This document shows, in pieces, positions 8,233-16,450 of a stretch of 64,000 bases of DNA. The notes beneath the pieces were generated by a model that saw only the letters and a list, made by a program, of their open reading frames with translations, searched no databases and was not told the origin of the DNA. The DNA comes from Hymenobacter siberiensis (GTDB lineage Bacteria > Bacteroidota > Bacteroidia > Cytophagales > Hymenobacteraceae), in assembly GCF_018967845.1 (NCBI RefSeq), contig NZ_JAHLZZ010000001.1:1798001-1862000 (forward strand). The letters run 5' to 3'. The position numbers and the translations under genes are program-made. How positions within the stretch are numbered: the first letter of the stretch is position 1; the number at the start of each line of letters is the position of its first letter.

Positions 8233-8949
8233 TTACTGATTTCCGGTGCCGCCTTGGCGCAATACCCGATTCAGGGCTTGGTTGAAGACAAAATAGAGGC
8301 CGAATAGCGAGGCCGCCACCAGCCCCACCAGCACCAGTTTGCTGAGGGTGCCTTCGTCGGGGTCCTTCAGCAGGGCCAGCACGTCGGAGGCTTCCGTGCC
8401 CAGCCAGTAGAAGAACAGGCTGCGCGGCAGCATGCCCAGCACCGAAGCGGCCAGGAAGCGCTTGCGCGGCACGCCCACAATGGCCAGCACAAACGTCATG
8501 AGGGCAAACGGCAGCACGGGCGAGAGGCGCGTGAGCAGGATGAGCTGCCAGCTCTGGTTTTGCAGCTCGCCCAGCACGGCCTCGGCCTTGGGAAACAGAT
8601 GCAGGAAGTGGCGCAGCTTGCCGTGGTCGAGCCGCTTGGCCAGCTCGTAGCCGATGGCGGCCGCCAGCGCGTAGGCCAGTACCATGCCCGGCAGCCCCGC
8701 CCACCCGAAATAGTAGCCCGTGATGATGGCCACGAACGTGGTAGGCGTGAGGGCAAAGGCCATGGTGAAGGCAATAACCACGAAATACAGCACGACCTGG
8801 CCGGCGCTGAGGTGCTCCAGCAAATCCTGCTTTTCGTAGAGCAGCGTTAGCAGCGAGGCCGAACCCAGCAGGGGCACGGCCACCAGCAGGAACATGGTGA
8901 AGAACGTGGAGAAGTTTTTCTGGAAAAGCTCGCGCAGCAGTCGGAACAT
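8233..8949 (-). CDS. TVP38/TMEM64-family (SNARE-associated/DedA-like) membrane protein
   Basis: The protein has 238 residues from the ATG at 8949 (MFRLLRELFQKNFST); the longer open frame upstream encodes an Arg-rich stretch that is unlikely to be translated. There are about six hydrophobic segments. The signature region reads TPTTFVAIITGYYFGWAGLPG, then a helix-rich loop and RLSPVLPFALMTFVLAIVGVPRKRF, the conserved motif of the VTT/DedA domain. Members are inner-membrane proteins linked to lipid scrambling or flippase activity and membrane homeostasis; the exact role here is unknown. It lies downstream of the DUF2167 gene in the same direction with an 80-bp gap and may be cotranscribed. Confidence 0.88.
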   Translation of the reverse strand: MFRLLRELFQKNFSTFFTMFLLVAVPLLGSASLLTLLYEKQDLLEHLSAGQVVLYFVVIAFTMAFALTPTTFVAIITGYYFGWAGLPGMVLAYALAAAIGYELAKRLDHGKLRHFLHLFPKAEAVLGELQNQSWQLILLTRLSPVLPFALMTFVLAIVGVPRKRFLAASVLGMLPRSLFFYWLGTEASDVLALLKDPDEGTLSKLVLVGLVAASLFGLYFVFNQALNRVLRQGGTGNQ

Positions 8950-9029
8950 AAGGAAGGCCGAAACCCCGCCAGTTGGCAGCGGGGCTTCGGCCTGCAAGTA
9001 CGGTGGAAAGCGGGGGAGCGACGAAATAT

Positions 9030-9929
9030 TTACGCCTCGGGGGTTTCTTCGGTGGGCTCGTCGTCGGGGGTGGGGCCGCCGGCGGGGGTCAGCTTTTTGC
9101 CGGTGAAAAAGCACTTGGTGCCCGCCCAGGCACCGCTGAGCGCCAGCAGGCCCAGCTTCCAGAACTTCAGTATCACGGCAAACAGGCCCACTTTGGCCAG
9201 CACTTTGCCCGCAATCAGTCCGCCGATGCCGTAGGCGGCCACCTCGTCGAGGCCGGCTTTGAAGTCGGTGTACTGCTGGCCCTTGGCGAAGCTCACGGCG
9301 CTGAGTAGGCCCGGAATGCTGGCCTTGATGTCGGCCAGCTGTTGCTCGGAGCCCACGGCATTCAGAATGAGCACACCCTTGCGGCCGAGCACGCGCACGT
9401 TGTAGTTCAGTGTGTTATCGGGGCTGTTGCCGAAGTTTAGGCTTTTGGCCCAGTGCAGGGTGTGCGTGGTTTTGTCGTAGTAGGGCGAAGAGGCCCAGCC
9501 CACCAGCGCCACGGGCTCGTAGCCGGCGGCGGTGCGCTCCTTGTTGGCATCCACCATATCGTCGCGCATTTCCTTCAGCAAGTCGTCGTAGTTGATGTCG
9601 TCGGCATCGTCGTCCTTCACATGGCCCGAGGGGTCATATTCGATGACGTAGGCCCAGCTGTTTTCATCCAGTGGATTCAGCTTGCTGGGAAACAGCATGC
9701 CCAGCGAGCCGCCGTCGGGGTTGTGCCAGTAGCGGGTGAGTACCGTGCGGCTCTGGGCCGAGTCGAGGTAGCGAAAACCGCTGGGCACCTCAATCTCGCT
9801 GATGCCGCCGGGCAGCGTGACGTGGCCCTGCTGGTAGTGCAGGGCGTGGTTCAGCGAATCGATGTAGAAGGTGCGGCGGGCGGTCGAGTCGGCGGGCGTG
9901 AGCAGTGGTTTGGGCGTAGCCTGGGCCAC
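9030..9929 (-). CDS. DUF2167 membrane-anchored protein, signal peptide out of frame
   Basis: The open frame has 299 codons from GTG 9929. The body matches DUF2167 by eye: HVTLPGGISEIEVPSGFRYL, WAYVIEYDPSGHVKDDDADD, YDKTTHTLHWAKSL and a C-terminal hydrophobic hairpin (about 235-270) before an acidic tail, TPDDEPTEETPEA. Family members are periplasmic domains with a signal peptide and a C-terminal membrane anchor, of unknown function. The signal peptide is present at ATG 9973 (MKHFLLALAT) but in another frame. Restoring one C at about 9941-9945 would give ALATLGLPLVAQATPKP. So this is either a one-base sequencing error or a recent frameshift that removes export. Confidence 0.8.
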   Translation of the reverse strand: MAQATPKPLLTPADSTARRTFYIDSLNHALHYQQGHVTLPGGISEIEVPSGFRYLDSAQSRTVLTRYWHNPDGGSLGMLFPSKLNPLDENSWAYVIEYDPSGHVKDDDADDINYDDLLKEMRDDMVDANKERTAAGYEPVALVGWASSPYYDKTTHTLHWAKSLNFGNSPDNTLNYNVRVLGRKGVLILNAVGSEQQLADIKASIPGLLSAVSFAKGQQYTDFKAGLDEVAAYGIGGLIAGKVLAKVGLFAVILKFWKLGLLALSGAWAGTKCFFTGKKLTPAGGPTPDDEPTEETPEA

Positions 9930-10126
9930 CAGTGGTAGCCCTAGGTAGCCAGCGCGAGTAGAAAATGCTTCATGTAGGAGCAGGGGAAAAGGGGGGAATG
10001 AAAGGAATTGAAAAAATCAGCAGGTAAGATAGGCACGGCCGTCGAGCCGGCAACCGGGGCCGTTTCCGATTAATCGCCGACCTTTGCCGGCGGCCCATCC
10101 GGCCGCTCAACTTCTACAGCCCACCC

Positions 10127-11266
10127 ATGAAATTCGCCACCAAAGCCATTCACGCCGGCGTGCACCCGGACCCCGCCACCGGCGCCATCATGACGCCCAT
10201 CTACCAGACTTCGACCTACGTGCAGTCCTCGCCCGGCAAAAACATGGGCTTCGAGTACTCGCGTACCCACAACCCCACTCGCTCGCAGCTGCAGGCCGCC
10301 GTGGCCGCCCTCGATAACGGCAAGCACGGCATCGCCTTCGCCTCCGGCATGGCCGCCATCGACTGCGTGATGAAGCTGCTGAAACCCGGCGACGAAGTCA
10401 TTTCGACCAATGACCTGTACGGTGGCAGCTACCGTCTCTTCACCAAAGTGTACGAGCCTTATGGCATCAAATTCCACTTCGTGCCCATGCATGATATGGA
10501 AGCCGTGAAGGCCGTGGTGAGCGAAAAAACCAAGCTGATTTGGGTGGAAACGCCCACGAACCCGCTGCTCAACATCATCGACATCGCCGCTGCCTCGGCC
10601 GTGGCCAAGGAGTGCGGTGCGCTGCTGGCCGTGGATAACACCTTCAGCACGCCCTACCTGCAAACCCCGATGGACCTCGGGGCCGATATCGTGATGTACT
10701 CGCTGACCAAATACATGGCCGGCCACTCCGATACCGTGATGGGTGCGCTGGTGGTGAACGACGACGAGCTGCACGAGCGCCTGAGCTTCTATCAGAATGC
10801 CTGCGGTGGCACGCCCGGCCCCCAGGACTGCTTCTTGGTGCTGCGCGGCCTCAAAACCCTGCACATCCGCATGCAGCGGCACTGCGAAAACGGCCGCGCC
10901 GTGGCCGAGTACCTGCGCCAGCACCCCAAAGTGGAGAAAGTGTACTGGCCCGGCTTCGAAAACCATCCCAACCACGCCATTGCTGCCAAGCAAATGCGCG
11001 ATTTCGGTGGCATGCTTTCTTTCATCCTGAAGGGTGATAAGCAGGAGGATGCCATCGCCGTGCTCGAGAAATTCCAGTACTTCACCTTGGCCGAAAGCCT
11101 GGGCGGCGTGGAAAGCCTGAGCGGCCACCCCGCCACCATGACGCACGCTAGTATTCCGGCCGAGCAGCGCCGCAAGTCGGGCCTCAGCGACTCGCTCATC
11201 CGCCTGAGCGTGGGCATCGAGGATGCCGAGGATTTGATTGCCGATTTGGCCCAGGCCATCGGGTAA
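10127..11266 (+). CDS. metB: Cystathionine gamma-synthase / gamma-lyase family PLP enzyme
   Basis: The protein has 379 residues, the usual length for Cys/Met-metabolism PLP enzymes. Visible signatures are YSRTHNPTRSQLQ, the phosphate-binding FASGMAAID, WVETPTNPLLNIID, the internal-aldimine lysine in MYSLTKYMAGHSD, and GGVESLSGHPATMTHASIP near the C-terminus. The enzyme joins cysteine to an activated homoserine in methionine synthesis, or works in reverse as a gamma-lyase; sequence alone does not separate these well. It is a cytosolic homotetramer in the family. It is followed with a 1-bp overlap (TAATG) by a small secreted protein. The family call is firm and the choice of synthase is likely. 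Confidence 0.9.
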   Translation: MKFATKAIHAGVHPDPATGAIMTPIYQTSTYVQSSPGKNMGFEYSRTHNPTRSQLQAAVAALDNGKHGIAFASGMAAIDCVMKLLKPGDEVISTNDLYGGSYRLFTKVYEPYGIKFHFVPMHDMEAVKAVVSEKTKLIWVETPTNPLLNIIDIAAASAVAKECGALLAVDNTFSTPYLQTPMDLGADIVMYSLTKYMAGHSDTVMGALVVNDDELHERLSFYQNACGGTPGPQDCFLVLRGLKTLHIRMQRHCENGRAVAEYLRQHPKVEKVYWPGFENHPNHAIAAKQMRDFGGMLSFILKGDKQEDAIAVLEKFQYFTLAESLGGVESLSGHPATMTHASIPAEQRRKSGLSDSLIRLSVGIEDAEDLIADLAQAIG

Positions 11267-11805
11267 TGCGCGGCTTTGCCTTACTGGTGGGCTGTGCGAT
11301 GATTGGCAGTGGGCTGGGCGGAACGCGCCCGGCCCACTTGCGCTTGCAGCCCGACCCCACGACCAGCGACCAACCCTTCAGCCGTGCCAATATTGTGCTG
11401 GCGCATACCACCGCCCGACCCGATTCAGTGCTGGATGCGCTGGTGCACCACATTCAGCGCGAAGGTTTCGAACTCGATACCCTGGACCCGGTGCGTGGCC
11501 TCGTCACGACCAAGGTCGAGCTGGAATCGGCCTACCGCCAGGGAGATATTAAAATCCGGGCTGTTCGGCTGGCTTCGGGCACCGACTGGAAGCTGACTGG
11601 CACCTACGTAATTGCCGCTTACGGCAGTGGCGTAGCCTATCCCGCCGAGTTCCGGGCAGTAGAAGCGATGCCCGCGACGACTTACTTTCGGATGGTGGAA
11701 CACACCGCGCAGGCCATTCCGCGGGCCCAACTGCGTTATGCGCGCGGCAAGGTGCCTTTCGGGGTGGCTACCCGGCTCGAAAAGGCGCTGCAAGCAACCT
11801 GGTAG
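11266..11805 (+). CDS. Secreted protein of unknown function
   Basis: The protein has 179 residues. The N-terminus (MRGFALLVGCAMIGSGLGG) is a short hydrophobic signal-like segment; the cysteine at position 10 is too early for a classical lipobox. The mature part, with VLDALVHHIQREGFELDTLD and LVTTKVELESAYRQGDIKIR, predicts an alpha/beta fold like small periplasmic proteins that compare a value with a threshold, but no family is recognised. The start overlaps the stop codon of the cystathionine synthase gene, so the two are cotranscribed and probably coupled. A functional link to sulfur metabolism is not evident. Confidence 0.7.
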   Translation: MRGFALLVGCAMIGSGLGGTRPAHLRLQPDPTTSDQPFSRANIVLAHTTARPDSVLDALVHHIQREGFELDTLDPVRGLVTTKVELESAYRQGDIKIRAVRLASGTDWKLTGTYVIAAYGSGVAYPAEFRAVEAMPATTYFRMVEHTAQAIPRAQLRYARGKVPFGVATRLEKALQATW

Positions 11806-11884
11806 GGGCAATGGTGGGCACCCGGCCCAAGGTTGAGAAGCGGCTGTTGCGGCCCGTCAAGTCAGACTAATAATAGCTAGTGGA

Positions 11885-12724
11885 ATGCCCATGCAGCAGC
11901 CCCCAATCATCACCCTGCCGCTCTTCCCGGAGCTGGACCGCCTGCTGCTGGAGCTGCTGCCAAGTCTGACGCCCGCCGACTGGCAGCGCCCTACTCTGGC
12001 CCGCGAGTGGACGGTGCAGGACGTAGCCGCGCACTTGCTCGATGGCAACCTGCGCACGTTCTCCATGTTGCGCGACGGCCATTTTGGCGAAGCCCCGGCT
12101 GATACCAGCTACGCCGGCATTGTGGCCTACCTCAACCGGCTGAACGCCGACTGGGTGCGAGCCGCCCGCCGCCTCAGTCCGGCGGCGCTGATTGAGCTGC
12201 TGGCGCAGTCGGGTCGCGAATACACGGCCTATCTGAACACGCTTGACCCGTGGGCCCCGGCCGCTTTTGCGGTAGCCTGGGCCGGCGAAAGCGCGTCGCT
12301 GAACTGGTTCCACATGGCCTGCGACTACACCGAGAAATGGCACCGCCAGCAGCTCAATCAGCACCGCTGTGGGCCAGACCGCGCCGCTGATGCAACCGGC
12401 ATTTTTTTCAGCCATTTATTGAGACAATGATGCGGGGTTTGCCGCACGCGTACCGGGCAGTAGCTGCGCCGGTGGGCACGCTGGTCCGAGTGGTCGTCAC
12501 GGGCAATGCGGGTGGGCACTGGGAGGGAGCTGGCCCGCACGGCTGGCAGCTGCAGCCGCCCGGGGGCGCCACCCCGGCCGCCATCGTCGCGCTGGCCCCG
12601 GCCGATGCGTGGCAGCTGTTCACCAAAGGCCTGAGCGCACCAGAGGCCCGGGAGCGGGCTCAGGTAGCCGGCGATGCGGCCCTGGCCCTGCCTAACCCTG
12701 CGCATGGTGGCCGTGATGGGGTAG
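11885..12724 (+). pseudogene. Maleylpyruvate isomerase/DinB-like protein, three frameshifts
   Basis: Frame 1 (11885 onward) encodes about 160 residues of a DinB-fold, mycothiol-type maleylpyruvate isomerase N-domain: ADWQRPTLAREWTVQDVAAHLLDGN and LNWFHMACDYTEKWHRQQ. Continuity is then lost. The next frame carries AVGQTAPLMQPAFF (12366-12407), the third QPFIETMMRGLPHAYR (from 12409), and the last LRMVAVMG followed by TAG at 12722-12724. Each step is one extra base, near 12355-12362, in the T7 run at 12402-12408 and near 12693-12700. Three insertions restore the original phase at the end. Either the gene is decaying or the assembly has indel errors. The family normally acts as a small-thiol-dependent transferase or isomerase. 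Confidence 0.75.
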
Positions 12725-12805
12725 GGGAAAGCGGGCTGGCACCGGGCGGGGGCAATCTGCAGCCGGCGGCGCGGCGTACGTGTGCCGCCTACTGCCAAAC
12801 TACTC

Positions 12806-13021
12806 ATGATGTCGCTGCACCCGCTGCTGTTGTTTCTGATTTTTTGCTGCAGCGGCTGCGCCGTGCAGCTCCCGGCCGCCGCTACCGGCGCAAAAGCAAA
12901 AGTGTCTGGCGAGTCGTTTCTGGCGCTGGGCTACTCGTCCACCATCGGCGCGGGCGTGGAGGGTGCGGCCTGTTCGCCCGCGCCGCCGCCGCAGTGCAGG
13001 AATCGGGCAGGCAAAGGTTAA
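12806..13021 (+). CDS. Possible small lipoprotein
   Basis: A 71-codon frame starts MMSLHPLLLFLIFCCSGCAV, a convincing lipoprotein signal with a lipobox SGC. The mature part of about 54 residues (ATGAKAKVSGESFLALGYSS, then Pro/Arg-rich) has no known domain. It lies between a frameshifted gene and a phosphoesterase gene, and it may itself be the start of a decayed longer gene. The gap 12725-12805 in front of it holds nothing else recognisable. Only the signal peptide supports it. Confidence 0.35.
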   Translation: MMSLHPLLLFLIFCCSGCAVQLPAAATGAKAKVSGESFLALGYSSTIGAGVEGAACSPAPPPQCRNRAGKG

Positions 13022-13110
13022 AAGTGAATTAATTTCCAACCCTTACCCGGAAGAATCGGTTTAAAGAGGATTCTGTTTTTATTGGTCGGTCCTGGGCCGG
13101 TTTTATCATT

Positions 13111-13941
13111 ATGCTTCTCCTTACTAATCTGCGCCGCTGGAGGCACGTGCTGCCCGGCATCGCACTGCTGGGATTAGCCGGCTGTAACCTCATTGAGTTC
13201 AGCCCCAACGACCACCGCGTCCCCGAAGAATTCACCAACCTCACCGAAAAGAACCTGGCCAAGCTGCAAGCCCGGCCCCTCGCGCCCGGCGATTCGCTGC
13301 GCTTCATCTTCACCGGCGACTCGCAGCAGTTTTACGACGAGGCCGAGGCCCTGGTGGCCAGCGTGAACCAGCAGCCCGGCATCTCCTTCCTGGTGCTTGC
13401 CGGCGATATTTCCGATTTCGGCCTAGCCCGCGAAATGCAGTGGATGGATGAAAAGCTGCGCCGCCTCACGGTGCCCTACGTCACGGTTATCGGCAACCAT
13501 GATTTGGTGGGCAATGGCCGGCCCACCTACCAGCACATTTTCGGGGCCTTCAACTATTCGTTTGTGTACGGCAACACCAAGTTCATCATGGTGGACACCA
13601 ACGGCCGCGAATATAATTTCGACGGTACCGCCCCCGACATGGCCTGGCTGAAACCCCAGCTGGCCAATTTCGACGGCGCCCGGCGGCAGGTGGTGATTTC
13701 GCACGTACCGCCTACCAACGACGACTTCGACCCCGCCCTGCGCACGCCCTACGTGCAGGCCCTGCACGAAGCCCCGAACCTGGTGTTCGAGATGAACGGC
13801 CACAACCATTCCTACAGCATCACGCAGCCTTATAACGACGGCGTAACCTACGTTAATTCCGACGCTTTTTCGGAACGGCGCTACCTGGTGGTCACCGTGT
13901 GGGGCGACAAGCAGTTTCGCATCAAACGCGTCAAGTTCTAA
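13111..13941 (+). CDS. Lipoprotein calcineurin-type metallophosphoesterase
   Basis: The protein has 276 residues. The lipobox LGLAGC (Cys about 25) predicts a lipid anchor. The metallophosphoesterase fold shows its metal ligands in order: IFTGDSQQF, LAGDISDFG, VIGNHDLVG, VISHVPPTND and MNGHNHSYS. These are the di-metal sites of the calcineurin-like family, which hydrolyses phosphate mono- or diesters; the substrate is unknown. It acts outside the cytoplasm. The next gene starts on its stop codon (TAATG) and encodes an outer-membrane-like protein, so the two form an envelope pair. Confidence 0.9.
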   Translation: MLLLTNLRRWRHVLPGIALLGLAGCNLIEFSPNDHRVPEEFTNLTEKNLAKLQARPLAPGDSLRFIFTGDSQQFYDEAEALVASVNQQPGISFLVLAGDISDFGLAREMQWMDEKLRRLTVPYVTVIGNHDLVGNGRPTYQHIFGAFNYSFVYGNTKFIMVDTNGREYNFDGTAPDMAWLKPQLANFDGARRQVVISHVPPTNDDFDPALRTPYVQALHEAPNLVFEMNGHNHSYSITQPYNDGVTYVNSDAFSERRYLVVTVWGDKQFRIKRVKF

Positions 13942-14576
13942 TGAAAGAGCTCCTGTTCTCCGCCCTTTTGCTGGTTGCTGGTGTTCCGGCCTTCGCCACC
14001 CCGCCCGATACCGCCGCCGTCCGTATTCCCCCCGCTGCCCGTCGCGTCGAGCGGCCCTGGTACCGCCCCGCCCACCTGGCCTTGCAAACCGGTGGCGGCC
14101 TGGGCATGGTAGCCGCCGGGGCCGGCTACGAATTCTCAAAAACCCATCTCGAAACTGATATTCTTATCGGCTACGTGCCAAAGTATTACGCCGGCTCCAC
14201 GCTGAGCCTGGCTTCGCTGAAGTTCATGTATTCGCCCTTCCACTTGCCGGTGGGCGATAAATTCCAGGTGGTGCCCCTCACCGTGGGCGCGTATTTTAGC
14301 TACACCCACGGCACCATCAACGACGAGCTGAAGGGCCAGTACGCCAGCGACTACTACTGGTTTTCGACCGATACCCGCTACGGGCCGCTGCTGGGCAGCC
14401 GCGTCACGTTTCTGGCCCCGCCCGTGGCGGCCACCGGCCAGCCGCGCAAAATATCCCTGTATTATGAGCTGGGTAGTAACGATTTGTACCTTGCTAGCTA
14501 CCTCAATAACCGCAACGGCGGCCTGGGCTTCGGCCAGCTGCTGACCCTGGCGCTGGGCATAAAAGCCGATTTTTAG
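13941..14576 (+). CDS. Outer-membrane beta-barrel-like protein
   Basis: The protein has 211 residues from ATG 13941, overlapping the phosphoesterase stop codon. It has a signal peptide (MKELLFSALLLVAGVPAFA). The mature chain alternates polar and aromatic/hydrophobic residues with many glycines (LALQTGGGLGMVAAGAGYEF, YYELGSNDLYLASYLNN) and ends LLTLALGIKADF with a terminal Phe. This is what an 8-strand beta-barrel looks like. No specific family is recognised. Tight coupling to the phosphoesterase suggests a joint envelope role, perhaps in phosphate-ester use; that is inference. Confidence 0.72.
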   Translation: MKELLFSALLLVAGVPAFATPPDTAAVRIPPAARRVERPWYRPAHLALQTGGGLGMVAAGAGYEFSKTHLETDILIGYVPKYYAGSTLSLASLKFMYSPFHLPVGDKFQVVPLTVGAYFSYTHGTINDELKGQYASDYYWFSTDTRYGPLLGSRVTFLAPPVAATGQPRKISLYYELGSNDLYLASYLNNRNGGLGFGQLLTLALGIKADF

Positions 14577-14606
14577 CCTCGCCCGTAAAGGCAGAATCTT
14601 CAGGCC

Positions 14607-14681
14607 GTGCTTTCCCAGAGTCGTTGCGCCGGTCTGACCGCCTAGGACGGTCTGACCGGCGCAACGACTCTGGGAAAGCAC
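14607..14681. repeat. Palindromic element, CCGGTCTGACCG family copy 1
   Basis: This 75-bp near-perfect palindrome starts GTGCTTTCCCAGAGTCGTTG and ends with its complement. The centre CCGGTCTGACCGCCTAGGAC is shared with the element at 20733-20893. It lies 30 bp after the stop of the beta-barrel gene. Confidence 0.85.
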
Positions 14682-14758
14682 GTTCGGGGCTCCCACCTTT
14701 AGCACAGCTTTCCGGTTCTTCATCAAACATTGCGGCCGCTGCTTCGTCTGTGCTCGCG

Positions 14759-15766
14759 ATGAAACCAGTAGCCTCCGCCCGCCTGCAAGCCGTTCGCACC
14801 GGCAAAATCTACCAGAACGCCGTGCCCACGCGTGTTGGCCCGCCCTCCGGCTACGGCGTGCTCCTCAAGCGCTGGTTGTGTGAAAAGGCTGAGCGGGAGC
14901 CCCAAAAGCCCCTTGGTCCTTTCCGGGCCGATGTTGCTGCCCTGGCGGCCCCCGTGTCGGCCACGGCCCTGCGCGCCACCTAGCTGGGCCACAGCAGCAT
15001 GCTGTTCGAAATCGATGACCGCCGCATCCTCGCCGACCCTGTGTGGAGCGAGCGGGTGTCGCCGTCGCAGCTGGTGGGGCCGAAGCGGTTTTTTGTCCCG
15101 CCGCTGGCTTTGGATAAGCTGCCGAATCTGGACGCCGTCGTCCTCTCGCACGACCATTACGACCACCTCGACCCCGCCGCCATTCGGGTGCTGGGCCGCA
15201 CGGGCGTGCCGTTTTTCTGCCCACTGGGTGTGGGCGCGCACCTGCGCCGTTGGGGCGTACCCGCCGTCAGCATCACCGAGCTGAGCTGGTGGGAATCGGC
15301 CCGGTTGGGCGACGATTTTACGCTGGTGGCTACGCCGGCCCGGCATTTCTCGGGTCGGGGCCTCACCAGCAATAATACGCTATGGACCTCCTGGTGCCTG
15401 CTCGGGCCAACGCACAAAGTGTTTCTTGGCGGCGATTCCGGCCCCTTCGAAGAAGGCTTCCGGCAGATAGGGGAGGCCTACGGGCCGTTCGATTTGACGA
15501 TGCTGGAAATCGGCGCTGCCGACCCCGAGTGGGCCGATATCCACCTGGGCCCCGACCACGCCTTCGCGGCCCACCGGCTGCTGGGCGGCGGCCCGCTGCT
15601 GCCGCTGCACTGGGGCACGTTCAACCTGGCCTTTCATGCCTGGCGGCAGCTCGTGCAACGCCTGCTCGAAGCCGCCGGGCCCGAAGTACCGCTGCTGCTG
15701 CCCGCCCCCGGCCAGCGCGTGGACGTAGCCGCCGGTCCACTGAATTCGCAGTGGTGGGAGCGGTAG
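14759..15766 (+). pseudogene. Metallo-beta-lactamase-fold hydrolase (RomA/UlaG-like) with nonsense codon
   Basis: One continuous frame runs from ATG 14759 to 15766 but is broken by TAG at 14981-14983. The stop falls in ALRAT(stop)LGHSSMLFEID; relatives have W there (ATWLGHSS), so a TGG to TAG change is likely. Downstream the fold is intact: DPVWSERVSPSQ, the metal motif LSHDHYDHLD, LGGDSGPF and HLGPDHAFAAHR. This pattern matches N-acyl-phosphatidylethanolamine-hydrolysing PLD/UlaG-type lactonases, zinc hydrolases of the cytosol or periplasm. A product could restart at ATG 14999, losing about 80 residues. The nonsense codon is directly seen. Confidence 0.8.
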
Positions 15767-15807
15767 TGCAGCCTTAGCAGTTGTTTATGACGGGTTTTTT
15801 TAGCGTC

Positions 15808-15904
15808 TGTCATCCTGAGCTTGCGAAGGACCTTATCACGGCTGGAACGTATTTGAACCTGGCTATTCGACCGTGACAAGGTTCTTCGCAAGCTCAGAAT
15901 GACA
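15808..15904. repeat. Interspersed inverted repeat, TCATCCTGAGC family
   Basis: The arms TGTCATCCTGAGCTTGCGAA (15808-) and their complement ending at 15904 differ at a few positions and enclose a loop of about 50 bp. The same arm start (GTCATCCTGAGC or GTCATGCTGAGC) recurs at 39573, 56627 and 60381. Confidence 0.85.
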
Positions 15905-16450
15905 GGATTTTTGAATTACCAGACGGGTGCGAAAAACATTTGCCGCGCCCGTCGCTTATACCCACTCGATTCCGGCCGCTGCCGTGGCCCGGCAATCTGA
16001 CTTTATGCTTATCTCGTGATACAATTCCTCGCAGCCGCCCCCTTATCGGGCAATCGGCTGGCCTCTCCCAGCTTTTCCCCGAACCTTGCCAGCTTGCCCG
16101 CGCCCATGCGCGTGGCCGTGGTAGGATGCTGTTGCTGTTGTTGTTAGGATAGGGTGTTGGCTGGGAGTGCCTGAGTGCCTTGCCCGGCTGAATGCCAGTC
16201 CAGAAAAGTGCGGGTGTCTGATTCCAACGTAGCAACTGCCGCGTTGCTGGCGGGCCAGTCGCGTAACCCGTTTGGGTGTTTCTGGTATATGCTATTTGTG
16301 AAATTTATGGGTGCCTTGCCGGGCAGAGCTGCTTCGTGGGCGGCTCTCGCCAGTCGACACCGTGGCTTTTCTTTTTTCTGGGTTAATCCGGCCTGAACCC
16401 CATTCTCTGGGCTGCCGGAAACCTGTTTTATTTCCCTCTCTTTTTTACTG
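15905..16450. other. Intergenic region upstream of the TonB receptor
   Basis: This gap of about 545 bp holds no convincing gene on either strand; the reading frames present look like random frames of GC-rich DNA. It should contain the promoter of the receptor gene at 16451. The base composition becomes less GC-rich towards 16280-16450 (CTATTTGTGAAATTTATG and CTTTTCTTTTTTCTG), typical for a promoter, but no clear TAnnTTTG/TTTG pair and no riboswitch core was recognised. Confidence 0.4.

Noticed and set aside
15905..16450. Riboswitch (for example cobalamin) upstream of the TonB receptor
   Set aside because: No conserved core was found by eye; the gap is long and GC-rich but lacks recognisable riboswitch boxes. 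A covariance-model search would decide it.
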